Source: Spiroplasma endosymbiont of Asaphidion curtum | Lineage (GTDB): Bacteria > Bacillota_I > Bacilli_A > Mycoplasmatales > Nriv7 | Reading direction: 5' to 3' | Assembly (NCBI RefSeq): GCF_964031085.1 | Contig: NZ_OZ035001.1 | Coordinates: 744,001 to 808,000 of the forward strand | DNA length: 64,000 bases | Part shown: positions 1-10,320 of the stretch, one piece after another | Numbering within the stretch: the first letter of the stretch is position 1 | Layout: every line of letters begins with the position of its first letter | Position numbers and translations under genes: made by a program | The notes under the pieces: generated by a model | What the model was told of the DNA's origin: nothing | Databases searched by the model: none | The model's input: only the letters and a program-made list of their open reading frames with translations

Positions 1-43
1 AACAAAGTTAAAAAAGAGAAAAAAATTAAAATAAATAAAAAAT

Positions 44-76
44 AAAAAACTTTATCAATAAAAGATAAAGTTTTTT
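44..76. terminator. Hairpin terminator upstream of tpiA
   Basis: A perfect 13-bp inverted repeat (AAAAAACTTTATC at 44-56, GATAAAGTTTTTT at 64-76) with a 7-base loop and a T run on the right arm. It probably ends the gene lying left of the window and insulates the tpiA promoter. The A and T arms could make it work in both directions. Confidence 0.65.
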
Positions 77-96
77 ATTGGAAATTGCTATTTTCT

Positions 97-131
97 AGTG
101 ACAACATATCCAAAAATAGATATGTTATAAT
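97..131 (+). promoter_or_regulatory. Putative promoter/operator of the tpiA cluster
   Basis: A perfect -10 hexamer TATAAT lies at 126-131, 36 bases before the tpiA start codon. A GTGACA hexamer (98-103) resembles a -35 box, but the 22-base spacing is long, so the -10 may act alone. An 8-bp inverted repeat, AACATATC (103-110) and GATATGTT (119-126), spans this interval and looks like an operator. Inference from sequence only. Confidence 0.45.
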
Positions 132-166
132 CAGAGAGGAAAACAATTAAGAAAGGAATTATTTAA

Positions 167-904
167 ATGCGTAAACCAATTATTATCGGTAATTGAAAAA
201 TGTATAAAAATATTAATGAAACAAAAGATTTTATTTTGCAAGTTGAACAGAAAATGATAAATCAGAATATTGATGCTGGAATTGCTGTTAGTTTTCCTTT
301 GCTGGAAACATCTATTCGTGAGGCTAGTAAATTAATTATTAGTGCTCAAAATTGTCATTTTGAAAATGCTGGTGCATTTACAGGAGAAGTTTCACCATTA
401 TTGTTAAAAACTATGAATGTTTCCTATGTTGTATTAGGCCATTCTGAAAGAAGAAGTCTTTTTAATGAAAGTGATAGGATTATCAATAAAAAAGTTTTAA
501 AGGTTTTAGAAAATAATTTAAAAATTATTCTTTGTTGTGGCGAAACGGAAGAAGAATATATTAATAATCAAACAGAAGTAGTTGTTGCTCAGCAATTAAA
601 GATAGCATTAGAAAATGTTAGTGAGAAACAGTTAGAACAAATTGTTATTGCTTATGAACCGGTTTGAGCTATTGGAACTGGGAAAACAGCAACACTAGAA
701 GTAGCACAACGAGTTTGTCAGTTTATTCGTAAAAATATAATGGAAATGTATAATGTCGCAGTAAGTACTAAGGTTAGAATTCAATATGGTGGTTCTGTTA
801 AACCAGATAATATTAAAGCACTTTTAGAACAACCAGATATTGATGGAGCATTAGTTGGTGGTGCATCATTGCAAGTGGATTCATTTTTGCAATTAATTTC
901 TTAA
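167..904 (+). CDS. tpiA: Triosephosphate isomerase
   Basis: Interconverts dihydroxyacetone phosphate and glyceraldehyde 3-phosphate in glycolysis; a cytosolic homodimeric TIM barrel. The 245-residue length is normal. Family residues are visible: GNWK with N9 and K11, the histidine in GHSERR, and the catalytic glutamate in YEPVWAIGTG, where the W is a TGA codon. The ATG at 167 is preceded by GAAAGGA 10 bases upstream. It is first in a same-strand cluster with the HAD phosphatase (28-base gap) and gpmI, consistent with a glycolytic operon. Confidence 0.96.
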
Positions 905-932
905 TTAATTTCTAAGGAGGAGTGTAAGTAGT

Positions 933-1751
933 ATGAATATTAAAGTAATTGCAATTGATATTGATGGCACTTTATTAACTGATAAAGGGAAAATATTAGA
1001 TGATACTAGGGTTGCTATTATTCAAGCACAAGAGAAAGGGATTAAAGTTATTTTAGCAACAGGAAGGGCACCTAGTGCAGCAATTTTGTATGCTCAACAA
1101 TTAAAGTTAGATGAGTATGCACAACATATTATTTGTTTTAATGGTTGTGTTATTTATGATTTAAAAACTAAAAAGAATATTTGAAATGCTCATTTAAATG
1201 AAGAAGATACAAAATATATTTATGAAATTATTAAAAAATATGATTTGAATTTTTGAGGTTATGGTTTAAAAAATTCTTCCTATACAAGAAAAAAATCTAT
1301 TGCCATTATGCGAGAAGCAAAAATAAATCCTAAATATAAGTTAAAGATTTTAAGCGATCGGCAATCATTGCCAGCTTGCTATACATTAACTATTAGTTTA
1401 GATGAATTAGAGGATAAGATTTATGAAAATTTTAAAATTGAAATTGAAGCTAATAAACGAATTAGAATAACATCATCGTCGTTAGAAAAATATCAATATT
1501 TAGAAATTATGCCAGCAAATTTTGATAAATCTAAAGCTTTAAAGTTTCTTGTGAATAAATGACATCTTAAACTAAAAAATTGTATGGGAATTGGTGATTC
1601 TTTAAATGATTATGAAATGTTACAAAAAGTTGGTTTAGGAATAATGATGAAAAATGGTCATTCAGATTTAATAAAAGTATCAACAGATATGTGTGATAGT
1701 AATAATGAAAATGGTGTTGGTAAAGCGATACTTAAATATATTTTAAAATAA
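933..1751 (+). CDS. HAD-superfamily (Cof-type) phosphatase
   Basis: A 272-residue hydrolase of the Cof/YidA type, usually acting on sugar phosphates or other small phosphometabolites; the substrate cannot be told. Motif I is DIDGTLL near residue 8 with the two catalytic aspartates, motif II is the T in LATGRAPS, and motif IV is GDSLNDYEM near residue 220. W codons are TGA. A strong AAGGAGG Shine-Dalgarno lies 12 bases before the ATG. Its place between tpiA and gpmI suggests co-transcription with glycolytic genes. Confidence 0.88.
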
Positions 1752-1780
1752 TATTGATGAGAATAAAAGAAGGAAAGAGA

Positions 1781-3316
1781 ATGATGAGAACTAAAAATCC
1801 AATATTATTAGCAATTTTAGATGGCTTTGGCATTGCTCCTGAATGAGATTCTAATGCTGTTATGAAAGCTAATATGGAACATTTTAAATATTTACAAAGT
1901 ACTTATCCGTCGTTAGCAATTCACGCTTCAGGAAAGTGAGTTGGTTTACCGGACGGACAAATGGGAAACTCGGAAGTGGGACATTTACATATTGGTGCTG
2001 GGAGAATTTTATATCAATCATTATCGTTAATTAATAATGCTATTAGTGATAAATCTTTTTATGAAAATCCAGCACTGTTAGCTGCTATTTATCAAGCTAA
2101 AAGTAATAATTCTCGATTGCATATTATTGGTTTGTTATCTGATGGTGGTGTGCATTCGCATATTAATCATTTATTAGCAATTTTGACAATGGCAAAAGAA
2201 CAGCAGTTTAAAGATGTTTATGTGCATGCGATTTTAGATGGTCGTGATACTAAACAGGATGTTACTAAAGAGTACTTAACAAAGTTAATATCTGTGATGA
2301 ATGAATTACAAGTTGGATATTTATCTAGTATTTCAGGAAGATATTATGCAATGGATCGTGACCAACGATGAGAGCGAATAAAGTTAGCATATGATGTCAT
2401 TATGCAACAGAATGGAGTTAGTTTTACTAATCCTTTAACATATATTGATGATGAATATGCTTGTTCTCGTAATGATGAATTTATTATTCCGGCATATAAT
2501 GAACAAGTTGCTGATGGTTATATTAAAGATAATGATAGTGTAATTTTTACTAATTTCCGTCCTGACCGTGCTATTCAATTAGCAGCGGCAATAACTAATC
2601 GTGAATATGTGTGAAATTCAGAAGTAGTTCGTAATAATTTATTTTTTGTAACAATGACAGAATATAGTGCTGATGTTAAAGTTAATCAAATTGCTTTTCG
2701 AAGTCAAAATGTAAATAATGGTCTTGGTGAATGAATTAGTAAGCAAGGATTAGAACAATTACGAATTGCTGAAACTGAAAAATATGCTCATGTTACTTAT
2801 TTCTTTGATGGTGGCAGAGATATTATGTTTTCTGGTGAAGAGCGCATATTAGTTCCTTCACCACGAGTTGCTACTTATGATTTAAAACCAGAAATGGCTG
2901 CCAACGAGGTTACTAAGGAATTAATTAGTAAAATTAAAATGCAAAAATATGATTTGATTGTTCTTAATTTTGCTAATCCTGATATGGTAGGACATACTGG
3001 TAATTTATTAGCTACTATTGAAGCATTACAAGTAGTTGATAAATGTTTAAAAGAAATATATGAACCATTAAAGTCTTTAGGGGGAATTATGGTATTAACA
3101 GCTGACCATGGTAATGCTGAAATTATGATTGATGAGACTGGTGATATTAATAAGAAACATACTTCACAGTTAGTGCCGTTAGTTATTACTAAATCTGATT
3201 TAGAATTGGAAACAAATACCGATATTAGTTTAGCAAATATTGCTCCAACAATTTGTGATTTATTAGGAATTAGTATTCCTGATGAAATGACAAGTAAATC
3301 AATTATTAAAAAATAA
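1781..3316 (+). CDS. gpmI: 2,3-bisphosphoglycerate-independent phosphoglycerate mutase
   Basis: Converts 3-phosphoglycerate to 2-phosphoglycerate; a manganese-dependent alkaline-phosphatase-fold enzyme. The 511-residue length is typical of the family. Visible motifs: the N-terminal metal site DGFG, MGNSEVGH with the phosphoserine at S64, the substrate loop DGRDT, NFRPDRA, and the C-terminal metal ligands in NPDMVGHTG and TADHGNAE. Two ATGs stand in tandem (1781 and 1784); AAGGAAAGAGA upstream fits either. Last gene of the glycolytic cluster; what follows is decayed DNA. Confidence 0.95.
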
Positions 3317-3343
3317 CTTTACTTTGAAGGGAGGTAAATTATA

Positions 3344-3947
3344 TGCCAGAAGATAAAAAACTTTAAATTTTAAATCTATGTTTTTACATTAGACTTGGTA
3401 CATAACCCTCAATTTTATCTACTATTTTGATAATATTATCTTCTAGGTGAGGTAGAAATATTAGATAAATACAAAGATAAAAATGAATTTTATAGTCTGG
3501 TAGGCATAAAATGTTATAGTTATGTACCAAGTCTAGTATTTCAACTTGGCAATCGTTAGTTATTATTTTAATTTTTGTTGTTTTAGTTGTAAGTTTAGGA
3601 ATTTTAGTTAATTTAACTAAAATGCGATTTAGTTTTCGAATTTTTACTGCTGTTGGTGTTGGTGTTGCATTTGCAATTGCTATTCAAGCGATATTAGGTT
3701 TTCCTGCTGCTGATAGTGCTACTAGTATTTGAAAGGAATTCTTAAAAGAAAAAAAAACAGAAAATCCTAATTATAATCTTTGATTGCATCAAGTTATTAC
3801 TTGGATAACACTATTAAAAACTATTTTTATTAATGGAATGTTGATGTTATCTGTTCCTGTTGTATTTCTAGCAATTGCTCGGGTAGTTGCTAAACCACAT
3901 ACTAGCGGTTTAACAACAATGACAATTAAAGGCATTATTATTTTATT
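3344..3947 (+). pseudogene. Broken dicarboxylate/amino-acid:cation symporter, 5' part
   Basis: A good ribosome site (GGGAGG) precedes ATG at 3344, but the frame stops after MPEDKKL at TAA. After the MITE at 3391-3534 an open frame continues (from 3535) with hydrophobic segments resembling the N-terminal membrane region of the DctA/GltP symporter family: VIILIFVVLVVSLG, AFAIAIQAILGFPAA, and FINGMLMLSVPVVFLAIARVV. The frame runs into an IS5 fragment at 3948, so the transport domain is missing. Damage: an early stop or indel in an A tract, a MITE, and loss of the 3' part. Family assignment rests on hydrophobic pattern and short motifs. Confidence 0.6.
3391..3534 (+). repeat. MITE, 144 bp (family M1)
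   Basis: Ends are AGACTTGGTACATAAC and its complement. The interior carries the first codons of the parent transposase (ATG TTA GAT AAA TAC AAA) fused to the right terminal repeat. Flanks ATT and AGT do not match, so a flank has mutated or recombined. It lies inside the symporter pseudogene. Confidence 0.85.
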
Positions 3948-4111
3948 AGACTTCTTGCATTACTTATTAAAATAATTACAAATTATTTGTAAATAAAAAA
4001 TACTATATAGTAATTTCTAACTTTTATTAGGTTAATACTTATGGATTTTATTAAATGTGTAAATTTTGACACAACAAAAAATTATTTTATTATTTAAATT
4101 TAATTTTAAAT
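3948..4111 (-). mobile_element. IS5-family (ISL2-like) right-end fragment
   Basis: Terminal repeat AGACTTCTTGCATTACTTAT followed by the noncoding tail of the element, cut at 4112 by IS30 copy 1. The rest of the element is absent on the far side of IS30. Confidence 0.85.
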
Positions 4112-5193
4112 GCCAAATTGTAAAGTTAAGTGCAACTAAATTATTTTTCTAACCAAATATTCGATTGGTGAAAGATAATTTAGTATTTTTCTTGGTCTTT
4201 GGTTTAAAGACAATATAAATTTATGAACTGCATTTTTAGTAGTATTTGAAAAATTAAATTTTTTAGGAAATTTTTCTCTAATTAAACCATTAGTATTTTC
4301 ATTAGTACCTCTTTGTCAAGGCGAATACGCATTAGCAAAATAAATTTTCACATTTAAATTTTTTTCAAGTTGTTGTCAATTAGAAAATTCTTTACCCCTA
4401 TCAAATGTTATAGTCTTAACAAGATTATTTGGAAGAATTGATAAATAATGGCTAATGTTTTCGTTAACAACTTTAGTAGTTCTATTTTCAACTAACATTG
4501 CTAAAGTAAATCTTGATGTTCTTTCAACTAAAGTTATTAAACATGATTTACTTTTACCTCGTGATGATACTACAGTATCACCTTCTCAATGACCAACAGT
4601 TATACGATTATTAACATTAATATTTCGTTCTTTAATTGATTTACCATTAAATTTACCGCGATTTTCTTGAGATTTTCGTTTCTTACCTTTTCTTCTTAAA
4701 TTTTTATTAGTAACTTTTTCAAGTAATCCAGAATAAATTCAATTGTAAATTGTTTTAAAACTAATAATTCATTCTTTATGAAAATTTTTAATTCTGCCAT
4801 AAATTTGTTCAGGCAATCAACCTAATAGTAATTTTTGTTGTACATATTTTACTAATTCTCTATTTTTAAACTTATGAAAATAAACATGTGATTGTTTTCT
4901 GTTTTCTGCTTTATTTTGTGCAATTAATAAAAAATAATGATTACTATCTTTATTTCTATTGACTTCTCGAATAATAGTACTAATACTTCGATTAAGATTT
5001 TTAGCTATTTCACTAATTTTTACTTTAAACTTCAATTGATTCTCAATATAAATTCTTTCATATATGCCAAGATGTTTGTAACCCATATAAAAACTCCTTG
5101 CTTTGTTTTTTCTAAAATAAACTTAGCATCATGAAATTTTTATATGAGATTTTTTGCAATTTTATTTACTTGCACTTACAAGTATAATTCAGC
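4112..5193 (-). mobile_element. IS30-family element, copy 1
   Basis: 1082 bp with imperfect 24-bp inverted repeats, GCCAAATTGTAAAGTTAAG on one end and GCTGAATTATACTTGTAAG on the other, both running into TGCAA. Flanks do not show a target duplication. Confidence 0.93.
4136..5086 (-). CDS. IS30-family transposase (copy 1)
   Basis: 316 residues. An N-terminal helix-turn-helix (residues about 5-45, ISEIAKNLNRSISTIIREV) binds the ends, and the rve-type catalytic core has D170 (HWEGDTV), D229 (FDRGKEF) and E263 (NENTNG), a DD(33)E spacing typical of IS30. Six of the tryptophans are TGA. AAGGAG lies 7 bases before the start. This copy has S53L and S91L against the consensus of the other copies. IS30-type transposases are also known from Spiroplasma plectroviruses, and plectroviral DNA lies next door. 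Confidence 0.93.
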
Positions 5194-5628
5194 ATTAATA
5201 AAGTTAGTTTAATTTTATTAATTAAAATACCTACCTCCTTTAAAAAATTATTGTTAAGAGGAGCATTCTTACTGGTCTAAAATGTCTGTGTTACCTTACA
5301 TACTTTTGATATGTTGTAGAAACCATATACATATGACAAGATTTTGGTTTCTACAAACTTGCTGTTAATTAATAAATAAATACGAACTCATTTATTTATT
5401 ACAAGAAATATAAGGTTAAATTAATATTTATTATTTTTAGTTATGCCTTGTATTTTTTTGTGCCTTGTTGTTGATAAACTAAGTTTTTTAGTAAACGAAG
5501 TTTACTAACAAGTTATGTTAATTTAGTTTAAAGAAAGAGTTTAAAGAGAAATATATTGAACTAAGTTAAAAGACTAAGTTAAATATAACTAAGTTAATAT
5601 AACTAAATATTGTAAGGGTGGTATGTAT
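5194..5628. other. Noncoding plectrovirus-like leader region with stem-loops
   Basis: No gene seen. It holds a 41-bp stem-loop at 5315-5355 that recurs inverted at 22960-23000, a 9-bp hairpin with 3-base loop (TTAGTAAAC/GTTTACTAA, 5488-5508), and many TAACTAAGTTAA-like motifs also found at 50650-50720 and 57720-57750. Probably the intergenic or origin region of an integrated plectrovirus. Confidence 0.5.
5315..5355. repeat. 41-bp stem-loop, copy A
   Basis: Arms TGTAGAAACCA and TGGTTTCTACA pair perfectly over 11 bp around a 19-base loop. A reverse-complement copy with one mismatch lies at 22960-23000. Both border phage-like genes, so an origin, packaging or attachment role is possible. Confidence 0.7.
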
Positions 5629-5961
5629 ATGAGAAATATTGAAAATATTTTTTTAAATACTGAAAAATATCTTTTGAAAGAAACGCAAAATGCAGTACTT
5701 ATTAAAGCACCAGCAATTCCCTGATTGTATGAATCTACTGGTATTTGGTTTTCAAAACGATTTGTTTATAAAGGAAAATATGAGAATTCTATTTGTATCG
5801 GAATAATTAAAGATGGTGAGTATCAGTTGGTTTTAGTTAATAATAAGAAAGGTCAAGAATCTAGTTTGATTTTAGGTCATGAGTTGTTAGGTTTTTTTGT
5901 TGCGGAGAAAAAGATTGCTAAAAAGGATGTAAGTTTTAATTATTTTAAAAATTCATTTTAA
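5629..5961 (+). CDS. Small hypothetical protein, plectrovirus context
   Basis: 110 residues, one TGA tryptophan (residue 32), no signal peptide and no membrane segment. The sequence is mixed alpha/beta-like, with IPWLYESTGIWFSKRF in the middle. A GGGTGG-type ribosome site and the leader TGTAAGGGTGGTATGTAT precede it; almost the same leader recurs before the minus-strand fragment at 45822. I do not recognise the family. It sits between the stem-loop region and a broken phage-type gene, which suggests a plectroviral accessory or nucleic-acid-binding protein. Confidence 0.6.
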
Positions 5962-6043
5962 AGGTGTTTTAAGGCATTTTAAGAATAGAGGTAAAGAAAA
6001 ATATAGTTTAAAAAAATTTAGGTTGGTTTTTAAGGTGTTTAAA

Positions 6044-6070
6044 CGGTGCGGAAAGCGTATGCTCCGCCCG
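6044..6070. other. GC-rich hairpin
   Basis: GCGGA (6048-6052) pairs with TCCGC (6063-6067), with a CGG/CCG extension outside across a one-base bulge and AGC/GCT inside. It is strikingly GC-rich for this DNA. It follows a phage-type gene and may be a terminator or a nicking/origin hairpin of the viral DNA. Confidence 0.5.
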
Positions 6071-6160
6071 TTAATTATCAATGTTAGTTTGAGTTATTTA
6101 ACTAAGTTATTGCATTTTTTGATTTAATGTAGTAAAAAAATTAATTTTGGAGTTTTAGAA

Positions 6161-6490
6161 ATGAAAATGTGAGTTAGTGTGGATGAGCCTGGCAAAGATT
6201 ATTGTCAAGAGTTTATATATTAGACTTGGTACATAACTATAACATTTTATGCCGACTAAACTATAAAATTCATTTTTATCTTTGTATTTATCTAACATTT
6301 GTATTTCATCTAAAAAATAATTATCAAAATAGTAGATAAAATTAAAGGTTATGTACCAAGTCTATTCTATTAATAAAAAAACCGGATTAGAACAAAAAAT
6401 TTGAGCGTCTAAATCTGCAGTTGATTCTGTTAGAACTGATTTAGTTGGTGATAATTGACTTTGTTTTGATTTTGTTGAACATAATTGTTT
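6161..6490 (+). pseudogene. Plectrovirus-type gene broken by a MITE and IS30
   Basis: ATG at 6161 with upstream TTGGAG. Removing the MITE plus one ATT duplication restores one frame: MKMWVSVDEPGKDYCQEF, then IYSINKKTGLEQKIW and on to FDFVEHNCL, where IS30 copy 2 cuts it at 6491. Only about 62 codons survive. I do not recognise the product; position suggests a viral replication or morphogenesis gene. Confidence 0.6.
6222..6363 (-). repeat. MITE, family M1, in a phage-type gene
   Basis: 142 bp, flanked by ATT on both sides. The host frame is recovered when the MITE and one ATT are removed, which proves insertion into a formerly intact gene. Confidence 0.9.
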
Positions 6491-7572
6491 GCTGAATTAT
6501 ACTTGTAAGTGCAAGTAAATAAAATTGCAAAAAATCTCATATAAAAATTTCATGATGCTAAGTTTATTTTAGAAAAAACAAAGCAAGGAGTTTTTATATG
6601 GGTTACAAACATCTTGGCATATATGAAAGAATTTATATTGAGAATCAATTGAAGTTTAAAGTAAAAATTAGTGAAATAGCTAAAAATCTTAATCGAAGTA
6701 TTAGTACTATTATTCGAGAAGTCAATAGAAATAAAGATAGTAATCATTATTTTTCATTAATTGCACAAAATAAAGCAGAAAACAGAAAACAATCACATGT
6801 TTATTTTCATAAGTTTAAAAATAGAGAATTAGTAAAATATGTACAACAAAAATTACTATTAGGTTGATTGCCTGAACAAATTTATGGCAGAATTAAAAAT
6901 TTTCATAAAGAATGAATTATTAGTTTTAAAACAATTTACAATTGAATTTATTCTGGATTACTTGAAAAAGTTACTAATAAAAATTTAAGAAGAAAAGGTA
7001 AGAAACGAAAATCTCAAGAAAATCACGGTAAATTTAATGGTAAATCAATTAAAGAACGAAATATTAATGTTAATAATCGTATAACTGTTGGTCATTGAGA
7101 AGGTGATACTGTAGTATCATCACGAGGTAAAAGTAAATCATGTTTAATAACTTTAGTTGAAAGAACATCAAGATTTACTTTAGCAATGTTAGTTGAAAAT
7201 AGAACTACTAAAGTTGTTAACGAAAACATTAGCCATTATTTATCAATTCTTCCAAATAATCTTGTTAAGACTATAACATTTGATAGGGGTAAAGAATTTT
7301 CTAATTGACAACAACTTGAAAAAAATTTAAATGTGAAAATTTATTTTGCTAATGCGTATTCGCCTTGACAAAGAGGTACTAATGAAAATACTAATGGTTT
7401 AATTAGAAAAAAATTTCCTAAAAAATTTAATTTTTCAAATACTACTAAAAATGCAGTTCATAAATTTATATTGTCTTTAAACCAAAGACCAAGAAAAATA
7501 CTAAATTATCTTTCACCAATCGAATATTTGGTTAGAAAAATAATTTAGTTGCACTTAACTTTACAATTTGGC
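6491..7572 (+). mobile_element. IS30-family element, copy 2
   Basis: 1082 bp, complete ends. Left flank is phage DNA and right flank is IS5 tail, with no target duplication, so this is a recombinant rather than a simple insertion. The right junction with IS5 is the same as at copy 1. Confidence 0.93.
6598..7548 (+). CDS. IS30-family transposase (copy 2)
   Basis: 316 residues, all three catalytic acidic residues kept. It shares S91L with copy 1 and has two further changes, R143H and E271K, so it is the most diverged full-length copy here. Copies 1 and 2 lie about 1.3 kb apart in inverted orientation. Confidence 0.92.
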
Positions 7573-7736
7573 ATTTAAAATTAAATTTAAATAATAAAAT
7601 AATTTTTTGTTGTGTCAAAATTTACACATTTAATAAAATCCATAAGTATTAACCTAATAAAAGTTAGAAATTACTATATAGTATTTTTTATTTACAAATA
7701 ATTTGTAATTATTTTAATAAGTAATGCAAGAAGTCT
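7573..7736 (+). mobile_element. IS5-family right-end fragment
   Basis: The noncoding tail and right terminal repeat only, ending GAAGTCT. No transposase sequence. Confidence 0.85.
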
Positions 7737-7994
7737 AATGATTACTATCTTTATTTCTATTGACTTCTCGAATAATAGTACTAATACTTCGATTAAGATT
7801 TTTAGCTATTTCACTAATTTTTACTTTAAACTTCAATTGATTCTCAATATAAATTCTTTCATATATGCCAAGATGTTTGTAACCCATATAAAAACTCCTT
7901 GCTTTGTTTTTTCTAAAATAAACTTAGCATCATGAAATTTTTATATGAGATTTTTTGCAATTTTATTTACTTGCACTTACAAGTATAATTCAGC
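7737..7994 (-). mobile_element. IS30 fragment (left end and first 48 codons)
   Basis: Holds the terminal repeat, the transposase leader and the start of its N-terminal domain. It abuts and removes the 3' end of trmB. Confidence 0.9.
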
Positions 7995-8594
7995 TTGTTT
8001 AATAAATTTCTTTTCATACTCTGTTAAAAACATACTAGACAAAACATCTTGCTCTTGAACTAATAATTCTCAATAAGAATTCACTCCTCAAACTATTAAC
8101 AGTAAAGTCAAACAATATTGCATTATCAGTACGAATTAAAATTTTGCCAGCATTAACAAGAATATTTTTATATGCTAATAAAAAATTAGGATGCGTTAAC
8201 CTTCTTTTATAATGTTTTTTCTTTGGTCATGGATCAGAAAAATTAAGATATATTTCAGTAATTTCATTAATAGCAAATATATTTAAAATATTACTAGCCT
8301 CAATTTGAACAAATTTTAAGTTATTAGGAATTTTTTCTAATGCCACCACTTTTTTAATGCTACCATTAATACTACTTCCGACTTTTCAATGGCAATAAAA
8401 TTTATCATTGGATATTTATGTGCCATAGCAATAATAAAGTCTCCTTTACCACATCCAATTTCTAAATGACAAGGTTGACTATTATTAAAAATTTTTGATG
8501 CTCAATTACCTTGATAAGTTTGTGGTTCTTGAATAACAATTTGATAATTATTTTTTAAAAATATTTTTGCTTGCGGTTTATTTCGTAATCTCAT
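7995..8594 (-). pseudogene. trmB: tRNA (guanine-46-N7)-methyltransferase, decayed
   Basis: TrmB makes m7G46 in tRNA. The SAM motif LEIGCGKGDFIIAMA and the family motif NFSDPWPKKKHYKRRLTHP are clear. The frame breaks twice: after IAIE, where an A appears lost from an A tract (GAAAAGTCGG), and again near SLRSEF, after which the correct continuation LLVQEQDVLSSMFLTEYEKKF is in another frame. The C-terminus is then replaced by an IS30 fragment. It starts 16 bases after the mgtE stop, so it was the downstream gene of that unit. Confidence 0.85.
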
Positions 8595-8610
8595 ATTATT
8601 CTCCTATCTA

Positions 8611-10044
8611 TTAAGTAACAAAAAATAATAAAGCGATAGAAAAAAAGATTGTTGTTGATACACAGTCAATAATAGTCGTTACCAAAGGAGCCGCCATAAC
8701 AGCTGGATCCAATCTTAATAATTTTGCAATAATTGGTAAAATTCCTCCCGCTACTTTAGAAATAATAATAACGATTCATAATGATAATGAAATTGTAATC
8801 ATTGAAGCTCACTGATCTCAATGTAAAACACCATGATATTTAATAAGATTAATAATAATCATTCTAATAAAGTTAAAGCAAATTAAAATTAAACCAACAA
8901 AAAAAGATATTCTTAACTCTTTCCAAACAACTTGCCCATAATCTTTAACTGTAACATCACCTAATGATAATGCACGCACAATAGTCGTTGATGCTTGACT
9001 TCCAGAATTTCCTCCAGTATCAGCAATAATTGGTAATAACGGTACTAATAAAGTTAAAAACTTATTAGATAAATCACTACTATTTTTATTAGCACCAAAT
9101 AAAGGTAAAAAAGCATCAATAACTAATTCCGAAAAAGTAGCTGACACTAATAAAAATAACAACCAAAATATTCGCGAACGAACAATTCTTCAAACCGAAG
9201 TTTTTAAATATAACATCTCAGTTGGTTTAATCGCAGCTAACTTTTCAATATCTTCTGTTGCTTCTTCTTCCATAACATCTAAAATATCATCAACAGTAAT
9301 AATTCCAATTAACACATTTTGCTTATTAACAACAGCAACTTCATTTAAATCATATTTTTGAACAATATTAGCAACTAATTCTTGATCACTATGAGCATCA
9401 ACACTAACAACATTAGTTTCCATTACACTATTAACTTCTTCCATGCTATTAGCAAAAACTAAATTTCTTAAACTAATAACTCCTAATAACTTATTCTTAT
9501 TATCAGTAACATAATACTTATCACTATTTTCTGCTCTTTCACCAAGTTGTTTCACTTTTTCCAATGCTTGACCAACTTTCTCATGTTGAAGCAACTGCAC
9601 AAAATCAACTGACATAATTGAACCAGCACTATTTTCTTCATAATTTAATAAGATATTAATTTCTTTTCTTTTATCACGCGATGCATTGATAATAAGCTTT
9701 TTAACAACTTCTTCAGGTATTTGTTCTAATAATTCAACAATATCATCAGCATATAATTGATTAACAATTTGCGTTATTTCCGTATTATTTAACTCATTTA
9801 ATAACATTATTTTTATTTCCGTATCAAGATTAATAAAAACTTCACTAGCTATTTTTGAATCTAACAAACGAACTAAATACAAGACTTCACTAAGATTTTC
9901 CATTTTATTAATTACATCAGCTAAATCAGCACTATGCAAATTTTTTAAAATTTTTTCTAAACTTTTTTTATCATTAATATTAATTAATTTTTGCAAATTG
10001 CTAATATTTATTTGCAATAAAGACTTATTAATAGACACTAGCAA
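8611..10044 (-). CDS. mgtE: Magnesium transporter MgtE
   Basis: A 477-residue membrane Mg2+ channel. Domains in order: N-terminal helical superhelical domain (about 30-140) with HSADLADVI, a CBS pair (about 150-280, ending GIITVDDILDVMEEEATED) that senses Mg2+, a connecting helix, and five membrane segments. The pore motif family signature is seen as IADTGGNSGSQAST. Tryptophans are TGA. Stop TAA at 8611-8613. The first gene of a short unit with trmB. Confidence 0.95.
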
Positions 10045-10082
10045 TTTACCTCACAATTATGTTATTTTACTATTTATGCAAT

Positions 10083-10226
10083 AGACTTGGTACATAACCC
10101 TCAATTTTATCTACTATTTTGATAATATTATTTTCTAGATGAAGCACAAATGTTAGATAAATATAAAGATGAAAGTGAATTTTATAGTTTGGTAGGTGCA
10201 AAATGTTATAGTTATGTACCAAGTCT
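10083..10226 (+). repeat. MITE, family M1, between mgtE and ssrA
   Basis: 144 bp with AAT duplicated on both sides. It lies just upstream of mgtE and could carry or displace its promoter. Confidence 0.9.
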
Positions 10227-10282
10227 AATATTAATTATATCTTGTTTAACAATAAAAGTCTTTTGTTATTTAACAATAAAAT

Positions 10283-10309
10283 AAAAAGTAAACAATAAGT
10301 TTACTTTTT
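10283..10309 (-). terminator. Terminator of ssrA
   Basis: Perfect 11-bp stem AAAAAGTAAAC/GTTTACTTTTT with a 5-base loop, 12 bases beyond the CCA end of the tmRNA. The arms give a U run on either strand. Confidence 0.75.
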
Positions 10310-10320
10310 ATTTATATTTA

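Noticed and set aside
4937..5134. A 65-residue frame repeated opposite every IS30 left end
   Set aside because: It is antisense to the transposase start and crosses the element's leader; it recurs only because the element does.
5315..5355. The 41-bp stem-loop as a XerCD dif site
   Set aside because: It lacks the two conserved half-sites with a 6-base centre; its arms are 11 bp around 19 bases.
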